64,000 nucleotides of DNA from PFL25 sp046260155 (GTDB lineage: Bacteria; Chloroflexota; Anaerolineae; Anaerolineales; UBA4823): assembly GCA_046260155.1 (NCBI GenBank), contig JBJYXV010000028.1:4183-68182 (forward strand), given 5' to 3'. The notes below the pieces were generated by a model. It searched no databases. It was not told where the DNA came from and saw only the letters and a list, made by a program, of their open reading frames with translations. Positions 1 to 8,752 of this stretch are shown one piece after another (positions within the stretch are counted from its first letter, which is position 1; the number at the start of each line of letters is the position of its first letter). The translations under genes and the position numbers were made by a program.

Positions 1-1239
1 ATTGCTCTGGTGTGGGCGAATTCCTCACTGTCAGAATCATATTTTCACTTCTGGGAAACGGAGCTCGGGCTTGGATTTGGCCAGGCTGTCTTCAGCTTGC
101 CGTTGATCGAATGGATCAATGATGGACTGATGGTCGTGTTCTTTTTTGTAGTTGGATTGGAGATCAAGCGCCAGCTGACCACCGGTGAGCTCTCGAGGCC
201 ACGGAGGGCGGTTTTACCATTGGCCGCGGCACTGGGTGGTATGCTGGTGCCTGCTGCGATTTATTTGTTGTTCAATGCTGGAGGTCCAGGAGAGTCGGGA
301 TGGGGAATACCCATGGCGACTGATATTGCCTTTACCCTGGGAGTGCTGGCACTGCTCGGCAGCCGGGCCCCGCTTTCGCTTAAGATATTTTTCACTGCAT
401 TAGCGATCGCTGATGACCTAGGGGCGATTCTGGTCCTGGCGATCTTTTACTCTTCAGATATTCATTGGACCAGCCTTTTGATTGCTGCGGTGATCCTGGT
501 AGTACTCATTATCTTGAACCGTATCCGCATTTATTCTCCTTTGCCTTATGCAATTTTGGGGATCGGCCTGTGGCTGGCTTTCCTGGAATCCGGGATCCAT
601 CCCACCATCGCTGGTGTTCTACTGGCTGCTACTATTCCCACCTGGGGAGTACCCGATCCGAAAGCTCTACTAGCCCAGTGTGTTTCTGTACTCGATGAAT
701 TTGAACTACCCGATAGTCTCCAGCCAAACCGGGCACAGGCCGCGGCCCAAACCCTTGAGACTGTAGCAGACCGAATGCAGTCACCCGCACAGCGCCTGGA
801 GCACAGCCTGCTGCCCTGGACCACGTACCTGATCCTGCCTGTTTTCGCCCTGGCCAATGCGGGTGTAGTGTTGGAATTTGATCAAAGTTTGTTGAGTGTG
901 GTCAGTATCGGTATAGTTTTAGGGCTGGTGTTGGGTAAGGTAGCCGGGATCACTTTCTTCACCTGGCTTGCCGTGCGCATAGGGTTGGCTGACATGCCCC
1001 GCAACGTGTCGATCCGGCAGTTATTCAGCGCCAGCTGGCTGGCTGGAATTGGATTCACGATGTCGCTCTTCATTGCTGGGAATGCATTTCAGGGCAGCAC
1101 CGATTTATTGAATCAAGCAAAGGCAGGGATCATAATTGCTTCTCTATTGGCTGGTCTAATCGGGTACGCACTTTCCTACCTGACAACCCAGACCTATGCT
1201 GAGACCACACACGTTGAACAGGCAGCTGCCGCGGATTAA
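1..1239 (+). CDS. nhaA: Na+/H+ antiporter NhaA (5' truncated by window edge)
   Basis: Secondary transporter of the cytoplasmic membrane that exchanges internal Na+ for external protons, used in pH and sodium homeostasis. The frame is open from the first base, and the codons before the GTG at 10 continue the conserved ALxWANS segment of the first helix, so the true start lies outside and that GTG is internal. Hallmarks seen: VGLEIKRQ in the second helix, MATDIAFTLG, and IADDLGAI, whose adjacent aspartates correspond to the E. coli Asp163-Asp164 ion-binding pair. Further on are ALANAGV and GIGFTMSLFIAG near the C-terminus. About 412 residues are visible, close to full family length. A charged, Ala-rich tail follows the last helix. 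Stands alone upstream of the glycyl-tRNA synthetase. Family assignment is secure; the direction of physiological use is not visible. Confidence 0.95.
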   Translation: MALVWANSSLSESYFHFWETELGLGFGQAVFSLPLIEWINDGLMVVFFFVVGLEIKRQLTTGELSRPRRAVLPLAAALGGMLVPAAIYLLFNAGGPGESGWGIPMATDIAFTLGVLALLGSRAPLSLKIFFTALAIADDLGAILVLAIFYSSDIHWTSLLIAAVILVVLIILNRIRIYSPLPYAILGIGLWLAFLESGIHPTIAGVLLAATIPTWGVPDPKALLAQCVSVLDEFELPDSLQPNRAQAAAQTLETVADRMQSPAQRLEHSLLPWTTYLILPVFALANAGVVLEFDQSLLSVVSIGIVLGLVLGKVAGITFFTWLAVRIGLADMPRNVSIRQLFSASWLAGIGFTMSLFIAGNAFQGSTDLLNQAKAGIIIASLLAGLIGYALSYLTTQTYAETTHVEQAAAAD

Positions 1240-1361
1240 GTCTGCGGGTTGATTGTTACTAGGATTTTCAACCGGATTTCTTCTCCTGTCAACGTATTTG
1301 GGTACATCAAGAGCAGGAATAAATCAGGGAATCCACTGAATGCTTCAAGAGGGGAAGCGGT

Positions 1362-1367
1362 TATAAT
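1362..1367 (+). promoter_or_regulatory. possible -10 box for glyQS
   Basis: TATAAT lies 55 bases before the glyQS start. No good -35 hexamer is visible at 16-18 bases upstream, so this is a weak call. No T-box specifier or terminator structure is seen in the 180-base gap. Confidence 0.3.
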
Positions 1368-1422
1368 TCCGAAACTATTGAAGAGAACTATACCGATCCT
1401 TACACGAGTTGAATGAGAAATA

Positions 1423-4400
1423 ATGGCAAATTCGCTTGATTTTCAATCGATCATTATCACTCTGCAGAATTATTGGGCTGGCCTGGGATGCCTGATCTGG
1501 CAGCCCTACTATACCCAGGTGGGTGCTGGAACGATGAATCCTGCCACATTCTTACGGGTTTTGGGACCAGAACCCTGGAATGTAGCCTATGTCGAACCCA
1601 GCATCCGGCCCGATGATGGGCGCTACGGTGATAATCCTAACCGCATGCAGCAGCACTACCAATTCCAGGTGATCTTGAAACCTGACCCGGGCAATCCACA
1701 GGAGATATATCTTAATTCACTGAAAGCCCTGGGGATCGATCCATTGATGCATGATATCCGCTTCGTGGAGGACAATTGGGAGCAGCCAGCGATCGGGGCC
1801 TGGGGTTTGGGCTGGGAAGTATGGCTGGATGGGCAGGAAATAACCCAGTTCACTTACTTCCAGCAGGCAGGTGGCATCAATATCGATCCGGTATCGGTTG
1901 AGTTAACCTATGGTCTTGACCGCATCGCGATTGCCCTGCAGCGTGTGCGTGGTTTTCAAGATATCCAGTGGAATAGCGTGCCTGGTAATGCGGTCTTGAC
2001 CCAAAGGAATTTGTCCGCCGGGGATGTCAATTTGCAAGCTGAAAGGGAGCACAGCCGGTATTACTTCGAAGTAGCGGATATCGTCCGCTTGCGCCAAATG
2101 TACGAATTGTATGAGGCTGAGGCAAATTTAGCCCTGGAAGCGGGATTAATCCTGCCCGCCTATGATTATCTGCTGAAATGTTCGCACACTTTTAATGTGT
2201 TGGATACACGTGGTGCGATCGGGGTAACCGAACGCCAGGCTTTTTTTGGCCGCATGCGCGAGATCTCCCGAAAGATCTCATCGGCTTATGTTGATGAACG
2301 GCAGCGTCTGGAGTACCCCTGGTTGGAGGAAGAATCGGGGGTACTTGGCAGCGAGGCTGGTCAAGAAGATAGTGCGTCATCAGTGCACCTTATTTCAATG
2401 GAGGTATCAAAAGCTGGTACTTTTCTGCTCGAGATCGGAACTGAAGAGCTGCCGGCGGGAGATTTGACGCATGCCCTTGAACAGCTAGAGCCTGCCATCA
2501 GGCGTATGATGGCGGATAACCGCCTCACCCATGGTGAAGTACATGCCATGGGCACACCGCGAAGACTGGTCGTTCTGGTGGAAGACCTGGCTGCCCACCA
2601 ACCTGATGAGGAACAGCTGGTCAAGGGACCCCCGGCGAATAGGGCATTCGATGATCAAGGACAGCCGACTCCTGCTGCGCAGGGATTTGCTCGCAGCAAG
2701 GGAGTCCATGTTAGTGATCTGCAGGTTCGTGAAATGGACGGTGGCAAGTATGCCGTTGCAGTAGTACAAACAAAAGGCAAGCCAACACCGCAGGTTCTTT
2801 CAGATATGCTTCCCGCCCTGGTGGCTGGACTGCGTTTTGGGAAATCGATGCGCTGGAACAGCAGCAACATAGCTTTTTCAAGGCCCATTCGCTGGATCCT
2901 GGCCCTCTTCGAACAGCAGGTAATTCCATTTTCGTACGCTGGAGTTGATGCGGGTGGAAGCACTAGGGGCTTACGTTTTCACGTACCGGAACGGATCAGT
3001 GTGAAAGATCCAGAGACTTTCTTGACATCACTCGCAGAGCAAGGGATCATCCTCGACCAGGAAAAGCGAGCGCAGCAAATTCGTGAGCAGGTTGAAGAAT
3101 TGGCAGGTGAAGTTGGGAGCCAGGCGGTAATAGAGCCAGATCTTTTGGCTGAAGTCACCAATCTGGTCGAGGCACCTCTGGGGATCCGCGGTTCATTCGA
3201 GCCAAAGTACCTGCAGCTGCCGCGTGAAGTCCTGATCTCAGTCATGAAGAAGCACCAGCGCTATTTCCCTGTGGAAAAAGATGGCCAGCTGCTGCCGTAT
3301 TTTATTGCAGTTACCAACCGGGGTGAATCTGATCGCTCGCAGGATTTGGAATTGATTATTGAAGGGAATGAGCATGTTATCAGGGCCAGGTTTGCCGATG
3401 CAGACTTTTTCGTGGCGGAGGACTGTAAGCAGCCATTGGAGAATTACCTTTCCCAACTCGATACTTTAATGTTCCAGGAAGATCTGGGTTCGGTTTTGGA
3501 GAAAACGCGGCGTATTCGGAACATGGTGTCTGATCTGGCATACCTGTTGGGCATGGATTCAGAGCAGGAACAAACCGGGCAGCGGGCAGCAGAATTGTGT
3601 AAAGCAGATCTGGTGACCCAGATGGTTGTTGAGATGACCTCCTTGCAGGGTATTATGGGGCGTTATTATGCCCTTAATTCAGGTGAGGCACCTGCTGTCG
3701 CCCAGGCGATTTATGAGCATTACCTGCCGCGTTTCGCAGGTGATGCAGTGCCAGAAACTTTACCAGGGTTGGCGGTTGGCCTGGCAGACCGATTGGATAC
3801 GCTGGCTGGCTTGTTTGCGATCGGCCTGGCACCCAGCGGCACCAAAGACCCATTTGGACAGCGGCGGGCAGCCCTGGGGGTGGTTGGCAACCTGATGGAA
3901 TGGAAGCAGGATTTCGATTTGCAGGCAGCGCTTGAAGCTGCAGCCAAGAATCTCCCCCGTGAAATGAAACTGGATGATCGCCAGGAATGTCTCGACTTTA
4001 TTATTGAGCGGCAGCGCAACCTGCTGCTTGAGCGGGGAGAGCCTTATGATGTGATCGATGCGGTTCTATCAGCCCAGGGGCACAATCCCTACCGTGCTTC
4101 CCAGGCGGTAACTGCATTAACGGAATGGGTGGCACGACCAGATTGGGACCAGATTTTACCCGCTTATGCGCGCTGCGTGCGCATCACGCGTGATCTGGAC
4201 CTTGTATTTCCCGTGGCAGAATCGAGATTGGAGGTAGAATTCGAGGTTGCCTTATACGAAGCCCTCAAAGCAGCTGAGAGCAAGCCGCGCGCTGCGGGTT
4301 CGGTGGATGACTTCCTGGGCGCATTTACTCCCCTGATTCCTCAGATCAACCAGTTCTTCGATCAGGTTCTGGTGATGGTGGAGGATCAGCTGCTGCGCGA

Positions 4401-4479
4401 AAACCGGCTTGGACTCTTGCAGCGCATCTCTGCCCTCGCTGACGGCGTGGTCGACATGTCGAAATTAGAAGGCTTCTAG
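1423..4479 (+). CDS. glyQS: glycine--tRNA ligase, fused alpha and beta subunits
   Basis: Charges tRNA-Gly with glycine in the cytoplasm. Most bacteria with the tetrameric enzyme encode alpha (glyQ) and beta (glyS) separately; here one 1018-residue chain carries both. Residues 1-290 are the catalytic alpha part (WQPYYTQVGAGTMNPATF; VAYVEPSIRPDDGRYG; LTYGLDRIA). A linker leads to a beta start-like Met near residue 326 followed by FLLEIGTEELPAG. The beta part includes MKKHQRYFPV, an HD-like helical stretch and a C-terminal anticodon-binding DALR-type region. Fusion is known from Chlamydiae and several other phyla, so it is a lineage trait and not an accident. ATG start with only a weak upstream GAG. 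A strong terminator follows directly. A tRNA-Gly(TCC) lies at the far end of the window. Confidence 0.97.
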   Translation: MANSLDFQSIIITLQNYWAGLGCLIWQPYYTQVGAGTMNPATFLRVLGPEPWNVAYVEPSIRPDDGRYGDNPNRMQQHYQFQVILKPDPGNPQEIYLNSLKALGIDPLMHDIRFVEDNWEQPAIGAWGLGWEVWLDGQEITQFTYFQQAGGINIDPVSVELTYGLDRIAIALQRVRGFQDIQWNSVPGNAVLTQRNLSAGDVNLQAEREHSRYYFEVADIVRLRQMYELYEAEANLALEAGLILPAYDYLLKCSHTFNVLDTRGAIGVTERQAFFGRMREISRKISSAYVDERQRLEYPWLEEESGVLGSEAGQEDSASSVHLISMEVSKAGTFLLEIGTEELPAGDLTHALEQLEPAIRRMMADNRLTHGEVHAMGTPRRLVVLVEDLAAHQPDEEQLVKGPPANRAFDDQGQPTPAAQGFARSKGVHVSDLQVREMDGGKYAVAVVQTKGKPTPQVLSDMLPALVAGLRFGKSMRWNSSNIAFSRPIRWILALFEQQVIPFSYAGVDAGGSTRGLRFHVPERISVKDPETFLTSLAEQGIILDQEKRAQQIREQVEELAGEVGSQAVIEPDLLAEVTNLVEAPLGIRGSFEPKYLQLPREVLISVMKKHQRYFPVEKDGQLLPYFIAVTNRGESDRSQDLELIIEGNEHVIRARFADADFFVAEDCKQPLENYLSQLDTLMFQEDLGSVLEKTRRIRNMVSDLAYLLGMDSEQEQTGQRAAELCKADLVTQMVVEMTSLQGIMGRYYALNSGEAPAVAQAIYEHYLPRFAGDAVPETLPGLAVGLADRLDTLAGLFAIGLAPSGTKDPFGQRRAALGVVGNLMEWKQDFDLQAALEAAAKNLPREMKLDDRQECLDFIIERQRNLLLERGEPYDVIDAVLSAQGHNPYRASQAVTALTEWVARPDWDQILPAYARCVRITRDLDLVFPVAESRLEVEFEVALYEALKAAESKPRAAGSVDDFLGAFTPLIPQINQFFDQVLVMVEDQLLRENRLGLLQRISALADGVVDMSKLEGF

Positions 4480-4517
4480 CCCGCAAGCTGATTGTTAAAG
4501 GAAACCAGTATCTGCAG

Positions 4518-4545
4518 ACCTGCCGGTTCTACCCGGCAGGTTTTT
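4518..4545 (+). terminator. rho-independent terminator after glyQS
   Basis: Nine-base stem ACCTGCCGG / CCGGCAGGT with a six-base loop, followed by a T run. It overlaps the stop codon of the convergent gene ending at 4529, so the hairpin is shared with coding sequence on the other strand. Confidence 0.85.
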
Positions 4546-5863
4546 CATTAAAATCGTCCATGTAAGCTTTGATGGTAGGAATAGAGGTCAGATTCTTATA
4601 GAAGAAATTATTGACAATATTAATCACCTGTTCCCTTGCGGCTTCTGCTTCGGAGGACAGGTGATCGGTGGAGTCTTGGCGACTCAGGCTGTCACGAAGT
4701 TTTAACAGGTGACGCACGATCTCTGTTTCCTGGTCACCTTCCAGGGCGTTGATCACAGCGACAATCAGCTCGTCTGCCTGGGCAAGTACGTGGTCAATAG
4801 AAATTTCAGACCCGGGAACGAAACTATCGTCAAGCGTGCGGATCAGCGACCAAACCTGGTAGAGCATGGTTGTAGGTTCGTCGAACAGCTCCCGGAGATA
4901 AGCAGCTTCCTCGTAACGGCCGGTCAAACGAAAAACATTGTACATGCGTTTCGCCGCTTTTCCGTAATTGACATCCTTGGTAAGGTACTTATTGACTTCT
5001 TTTTCAAGTTGGGTGACATAATCGTCCAGCGCATCGGGAGAGACCTGCTTCATCAGCTTGGAAAAGATCGGCACTGATTCCGCCTCCAGGTATACCTCCT
5101 GGAAGTATCCATCCAGGTAGTGATCGAGCGGGGTGATAATGCCATCCGGCGCCTCCCAGGTGACATCCAGCATATTGCTGGCATTTGCTAATTTCCCGCG
5201 AGCCGGGTCAGCAATCACCCAATCCAGCTTGCACCAGCCGGGATCTTGGGCAATTTCATCCCACAGGATGGTTGCGCGGGTACCATCTGGTTGAAAACCC
5301 TCAATTTTACCGGCCTGGATATCTGGAACAGACCATGAGATGGGAGACCCTTTCCTGGTCAGTTTGTCATCTCTGACGATATCGACAGGGTAAGAACCAA
5401 ATTTGACTTCGATCAGCTGGTAAGTTGGACCTTTTATCGTTGAGAGTGCTTTTTCTCGCATGATCCTGGCTAATATCTGGCAGGCTTCCTGGTGTGAGTC
5501 TGCAATAATGTTGACCCGTTCGAAATAATCGCAGTCACCCGGGTAGGTTTGAATTTTCGACTGGGCAGAAGATCCAGACAGAGCCAGAGCGGTTTCTACC
5601 ACGCCGGGCTGATCTTGGAATTCGACCAGGCGTCCAATTTCCCGAAAACGGGCCAATTCGCTGGTGCTGAAATCCAGCATGACAACTTTATGCCCGAAGA
5701 CACCGGTTTCGAGGTCCATCGAAATTTCAGCCTCTGAATCAGCAGCCATCGCTGCTAGCCACTGGAGAGCTTCTGCCTCGCTAATTTCCACTCCCAGGTC
5801 ATTCGCAGATTCAATGATCTGCTTTAGTTTCATATTAGAACTCGATGATGGATGTTCACCCAT
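4529..5863 (-). CDS. unknown protein with nucleotidyltransferase-superfamily signature
   Basis: 444-residue protein I cannot place in a named family. Residues 96-112 contain G-S, then eleven residues, then D-C-D (LSGSS...YPGDCDYFE). This fits the superfamily pattern hG[GS]x(9-13)Dh[DE] of polymerase-beta-fold nucleotidyltransferases. A possible third acidic residue is D214 in KLDWVIAD. Between them is KGPTYQLIEVKFGSYP, which looks like core strands. From about residue 255 on the chain is helical and acidic (EKEVNKYLT, NYGKAAKRMYNVFRL, AAYLRELFDEP), resembling the helical C-terminal halves of poly(A) polymerases. The start at 5863 has AAGGAG eight bases upstream; a Met at residue 11 is the alternative. 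Transcribed in the same direction as the exonuclease upstream, 155 bases away. Function, acceptor and nucleotide are unknown; the motif reading is mine. Confidence 0.6.
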   Translation of the reverse strand: MGEHPSSSSNMKLKQIIESANDLGVEISEAEALQWLAAMAADSEAEISMDLETGVFGHKVVMLDFSTSELARFREIGRLVEFQDQPGVVETALALSGSSAQSKIQTYPGDCDYFERVNIIADSHQEACQILARIMREKALSTIKGPTYQLIEVKFGSYPVDIVRDDKLTRKGSPISWSVPDIQAGKIEGFQPDGTRATILWDEIAQDPGWCKLDWVIADPARGKLANASNMLDVTWEAPDGIITPLDHYLDGYFQEVYLEAESVPIFSKLMKQVSPDALDDYVTQLEKEVNKYLTKDVNYGKAAKRMYNVFRLTGRYEEAAYLRELFDEPTTMLYQVWSLIRTLDDSFVPGSEISIDHVLAQADELIVAVINALEGDQETEIVRHLLKLRDSLSRQDSTDHLSSEAEAAREQVINIVNNFFYKNLTSIPTIKAYMDDFNEKPAG

Positions 5864-6018
5864 GCTGGCAGCTCCTTGTTTAGTCTATCGATCTTCTGTG
5901 GGTCCTGTGAAATGCCAAGATCAGTGCTTTTTCAGAGGCGTATCGGGAACCAGTCGGATGCTGATCATTGGATCGATCAGCGCATTAGTTAAACCGTTGA
6001 TTTGGCTTTCTTGTTACA

Positions 6019-6579
6019 TTATCCGTGATTTCTTGATAGGTTGTACAAACGAGTAAATATCTGGGCCTGATCTTGAGCATCCTCAAGAGCATTGTGGCTG
6101 ATTTGCCTCCCATCCAGGTAACCTTCTGCTACGTTACTCATCGCGGTTTCTTTCCAGGAGGACCCATGCAAGCCCATATAAAAGGCTTTCATGTCCAGGG
6201 CTGCATGTCCGAAAGGATTGCGACCCAGGTACCGGTGAAAGTAATCGCTGACAAACATCCAATCGAATGGTGCGTTGAACGCTACGAAGACTGGTCTCTC
6301 TCCCGGGGGAACAACCTCTTCCAGCCAGGCTGCAAACTCCGCCATGGCTTTCTCGGGAGCAGTACCTCTGGATTTCAGATCTTGAATAGAGAGATTGTGA
6401 ATGGCGTGTGCTTCTGGCAGCAGCTGGTCATTTACCGGTTTCAGTTCAATATAGAAGCTGATTTTTGGTTGAGCGACTGAGCAAGCTCCAATTGCTAATA
6501 ATGAATACTGGCTGGGATTTGGTCCAGCTGTCTCAATATCGACAGATATATACATTTCATCAAAGGCTGTTGCGGGCAT
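6019..6579 (-). CDS. DnaQ-like 3'-5' exonuclease (DEDDh family)
   Basis: 186-residue stand-alone exonuclease domain of the DnaQ/RNase T type, which removes nucleotides from 3' ends using two metal ions. Exo I is VDIETAGPNP (D and E near residues 14-16). Exo II is FVAFNAPFDWMFV (D near 106). Exo III is ISHNALEDAQDQA (H and D near 161-166), marking the DEDDh subclass. No polymerase, helicase or UVR domain is attached, so it could act in proofreading, repair or RNA trimming. No Shine-Dalgarno is visible before the ATG, and a TATAAT sits only six bases upstream, so the message may be leaderless. Downstream on the same strand lies the nucleotidyltransferase-like gene. Confidence 0.88.
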   Translation of the reverse strand: MPATAFDEMYISVDIETAGPNPSQYSLLAIGACSVAQPKISFYIELKPVNDQLLPEAHAIHNLSIQDLKSRGTAPEKAMAEFAAWLEEVVPPGERPVFVAFNAPFDWMFVSDYFHRYLGRNPFGHAALDMKAFYMGLHGSSWKETAMSNVAEGYLDGRQISHNALEDAQDQAQIFTRLYNLSRNHG

Positions 6580-6585
6580 AAAAAT

Positions 6586-6591
6586 ATTATA
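6586..6591 (-). promoter_or_regulatory. -10 box abutting the exonuclease start
   Basis: Minus-strand TATAAT ends six bases before the ATG at 6579. This puts the expected transcription start at or next to the start codon. No consensus -35 was seen. Confidence 0.45.
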
Positions 6592-6678
6592 ATTGCTTTC
6601 AATCCTGCAAGATACGCATTTTTCTCCGAGAAGAAAACAAAAAATATAGCCGCGAGGGATTTCTACAAAGACACAACT

Positions 6679-6686
6679 GGTATAAT
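6679..6686 (+). promoter_or_regulatory. extended -10 promoter for dnaG-rpoD
   Basis: TGG-TATAAT is an extended -10 element about 110 bases before dnaG. The region 17 bases upstream is only weakly -35 like. Confidence 0.5.
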
Positions 6687-6795
6687 TTAGCCCCGCATAT
6701 CATTAATGGTGCCCATCAGGTAAGTCATGCGCAACCAACGATCCCCATGGGGTGTTTATAAATTTACGCTGGATTAGAAAAAGACCAGGCTGCAA

Positions 6796-8736
6796 ATGTC
6801 TACGATTGATGAGATTAAAAATCGGATTGATATCGTTGACCTGATTTCAGAGACCGTACAATTGCGTCATACGGGGAAGAACTACACGGGTTTCTGTCCC
6901 TTCCACAGTAATACCCGGACCCCGGCATTTGTTGTTTTCCCCGAAACAGGTACCTGGCGTTGTTTTGGTCAATGTAACGAAGGTGGGGATATTTTTGGCT
7001 TCGTAATGAAGAAAGAAGGTTGGGATTTTAGCGAAGCGTTGACCCATTTAGCGGAGCGGGCAGGAGTTGAACTGAAACCGCTTACCCCGCAGGATCAGGA
7101 GGCAATTGAAGAACACGAGCACCTGAGAAATCTGCTCGAAGATGCGGTCACCTTCTACCGTCATAATTTGATGAACTCCCCAGCAGGAAAACCCGTATTG
7201 GAATACCTGCGAACCAAACGTGGTTTGAATGATGCGACCATCGAGGCTTTCGGATTGGGATATGCACCTAATGCTTGGGATGCAGGTCTAAATCATTTCA
7301 CATCGAAAGGATATGATCAGGCGGACTTGATTGCCTGTGGAATGGTGACTGCACGGGAAGAGTCGGGTGAATCTGAGCGGATCTCTATCTATGACCGTTT
7401 TCGTCACCGGATCATGTTCCCGATTCGGGATGAGCGCGGGCGGATGGCAGGATTTGGAGCACGGGTTGTAAATCCTGAAGATGTACCTAAGTTTCTGAAT
7501 TCACCCCAGACCGAGTTGTTTGATAAAAGCCATATCTTATATGGGCTTGACCGGGCAAAAAAAGAAATTCGCGCCCAGGACCAATCCGTGATAGTTGAAG
7601 GCTACCTGGATGTGATCGCCCTGCACCAGGAGGGTTTCAGCAATGCCGTCTCGCCCATGGGCACTGCGCTGAGTGAGTACCAGCTGCGCATGGTGAAGCG
7701 TTTTTCTCGGCGCATCGTTTTGGCCCTGGATTCAGATGCGGCCGGGGATAAAGCCACGTTGCGTGGCTTAGAAGTTGCCCGGCAAACATTGGATCGAGAA
7801 GCAGATCCCGTTTTTGATCCGCGCGGTTTGTTGGGCAGCGAAGCTCGCTTGAAGGCAGATATCCGGGTTACAGCTCTTCCCGAGGGACTCGACCCAGACG
7901 AAGTAGTATTTCAGGACGCGAACCTGTGGCGGGAACTCGTGGCTCATGCGCAACCCATCGTGGTGCATGTTATGGAATCGCTGGCTAAGGATCAGGATCT
8001 TGAGGATGCAAAGGTAAAGTCCAGGATCGCAAGCCAGGTACTGCCTTTGATTGAGGATGTAGCGGATGCTGTAGAACGAGAGACATATCGCCAGCAGTTG
8101 GCTCGCTTGCTCAAAGTCGACGAGCGCGCCCTGATCGAGGGATCTAAACCATCTACCAGATCCCGCCGCGCGAATATTCGGACCTCTTCAAGCGCCAGTA
8201 GAGTAGATGGATCTGTTGCAGGGGATATAGCGATACATGCCACACCGGAACTACTTGAAGAGCATCTGCTGAGCGTCCTGCTGCGGCGTCCGGATCTGGT
8301 TTATCGCATGGATCGGGCTCTACAGGAAAATGGTTTGAACCGGTTTGCGGTTGATGACTTCCGGTCAGGGGATCACCAGGCACTATTGCAGCTGGTGGAT
8401 GAGTCTTTGAGGCAGGATTATACAGAACCTCAACTATACGTTCAGAATAGCCTGACATTACCCCTGATGGATTTGGTTGACCGGTTGTTAGCCAAAACTG
8501 TCGAGCTGGACCCAAATGAAGATAAAGTCCTGGAAGACCTGGTGCGTACACTGCTCGTTCTTCGCCAGCGAAGGTTATACCAGGAGATTGAACATATCCA
8601 ATTCCTGATGGAGGAAGCACAGCTGGTTGAAGGTCAAACTGTCGCCGAGATGCAGCAGAGAATGATGGACTATATAGCAACCCGCGGCAGGTTAGACCAG
8701 GCACTAGGATTCTACACAAGTCATATGATCCAGTAA
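6796..8736 (+). CDS. dnaG: DNA primase DnaG
   Basis: Synthesises RNA primers at the replication fork. Domains in order: N-terminal zinc-binding domain (residues 30-70), catalytic core with TOPRIM fold, and a C-terminal helicase-binding region. The zinc ligands are C34 and H37 (CPFH) then C56 and C60 (CFGQC), a C-x3-C second half instead of the usual C-x2-C. TOPRIM motifs are VEGYLDVIALHQ near 266 and ALDSDAAGDKA near 312. 646 residues is ordinary to slightly long; the stretch at about 455-475 (SRRANIRTSSSASR) looks like a disordered linker before the helicase-interaction domain. The next gene, rpoD, starts 16 bases downstream, the classic macromolecular-synthesis pairing. Start ATG has only a weak AGG upstream. 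Confidence 0.97.
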   Translation: MSTIDEIKNRIDIVDLISETVQLRHTGKNYTGFCPFHSNTRTPAFVVFPETGTWRCFGQCNEGGDIFGFVMKKEGWDFSEALTHLAERAGVELKPLTPQDQEAIEEHEHLRNLLEDAVTFYRHNLMNSPAGKPVLEYLRTKRGLNDATIEAFGLGYAPNAWDAGLNHFTSKGYDQADLIACGMVTAREESGESERISIYDRFRHRIMFPIRDERGRMAGFGARVVNPEDVPKFLNSPQTELFDKSHILYGLDRAKKEIRAQDQSVIVEGYLDVIALHQEGFSNAVSPMGTALSEYQLRMVKRFSRRIVLALDSDAAGDKATLRGLEVARQTLDREADPVFDPRGLLGSEARLKADIRVTALPEGLDPDEVVFQDANLWRELVAHAQPIVVHVMESLAKDQDLEDAKVKSRIASQVLPLIEDVADAVERETYRQQLARLLKVDERALIEGSKPSTRSRRANIRTSSSASRVDGSVAGDIAIHATPELLEEHLLSVLLRRPDLVYRMDRALQENGLNRFAVDDFRSGDHQALLQLVDESLRQDYTEPQLYVQNSLTLPLMDLVDRLLAKTVELDPNEDKVLEDLVRTLLVLRQRRLYQEIEHIQFLMEEAQLVEGQTVAEMQQRMMDYIATRGRLDQALGFYTSHMIQ

Positions 8737-8752
8737 CCATTGGAGACGATTC

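Noticed and set aside
1240..1422. Possible T-box riboswitch before the glycyl-tRNA synthetase
   Set aside because: No T-box core sequence, specifier loop or antiterminator is visible in the 180-base gap.
5960..5981. Seven-base inverted repeat GCTGATC / GATCAGC as a terminator
   Set aside because: No T run on either strand and located mid-way between co-oriented genes; left unassigned.
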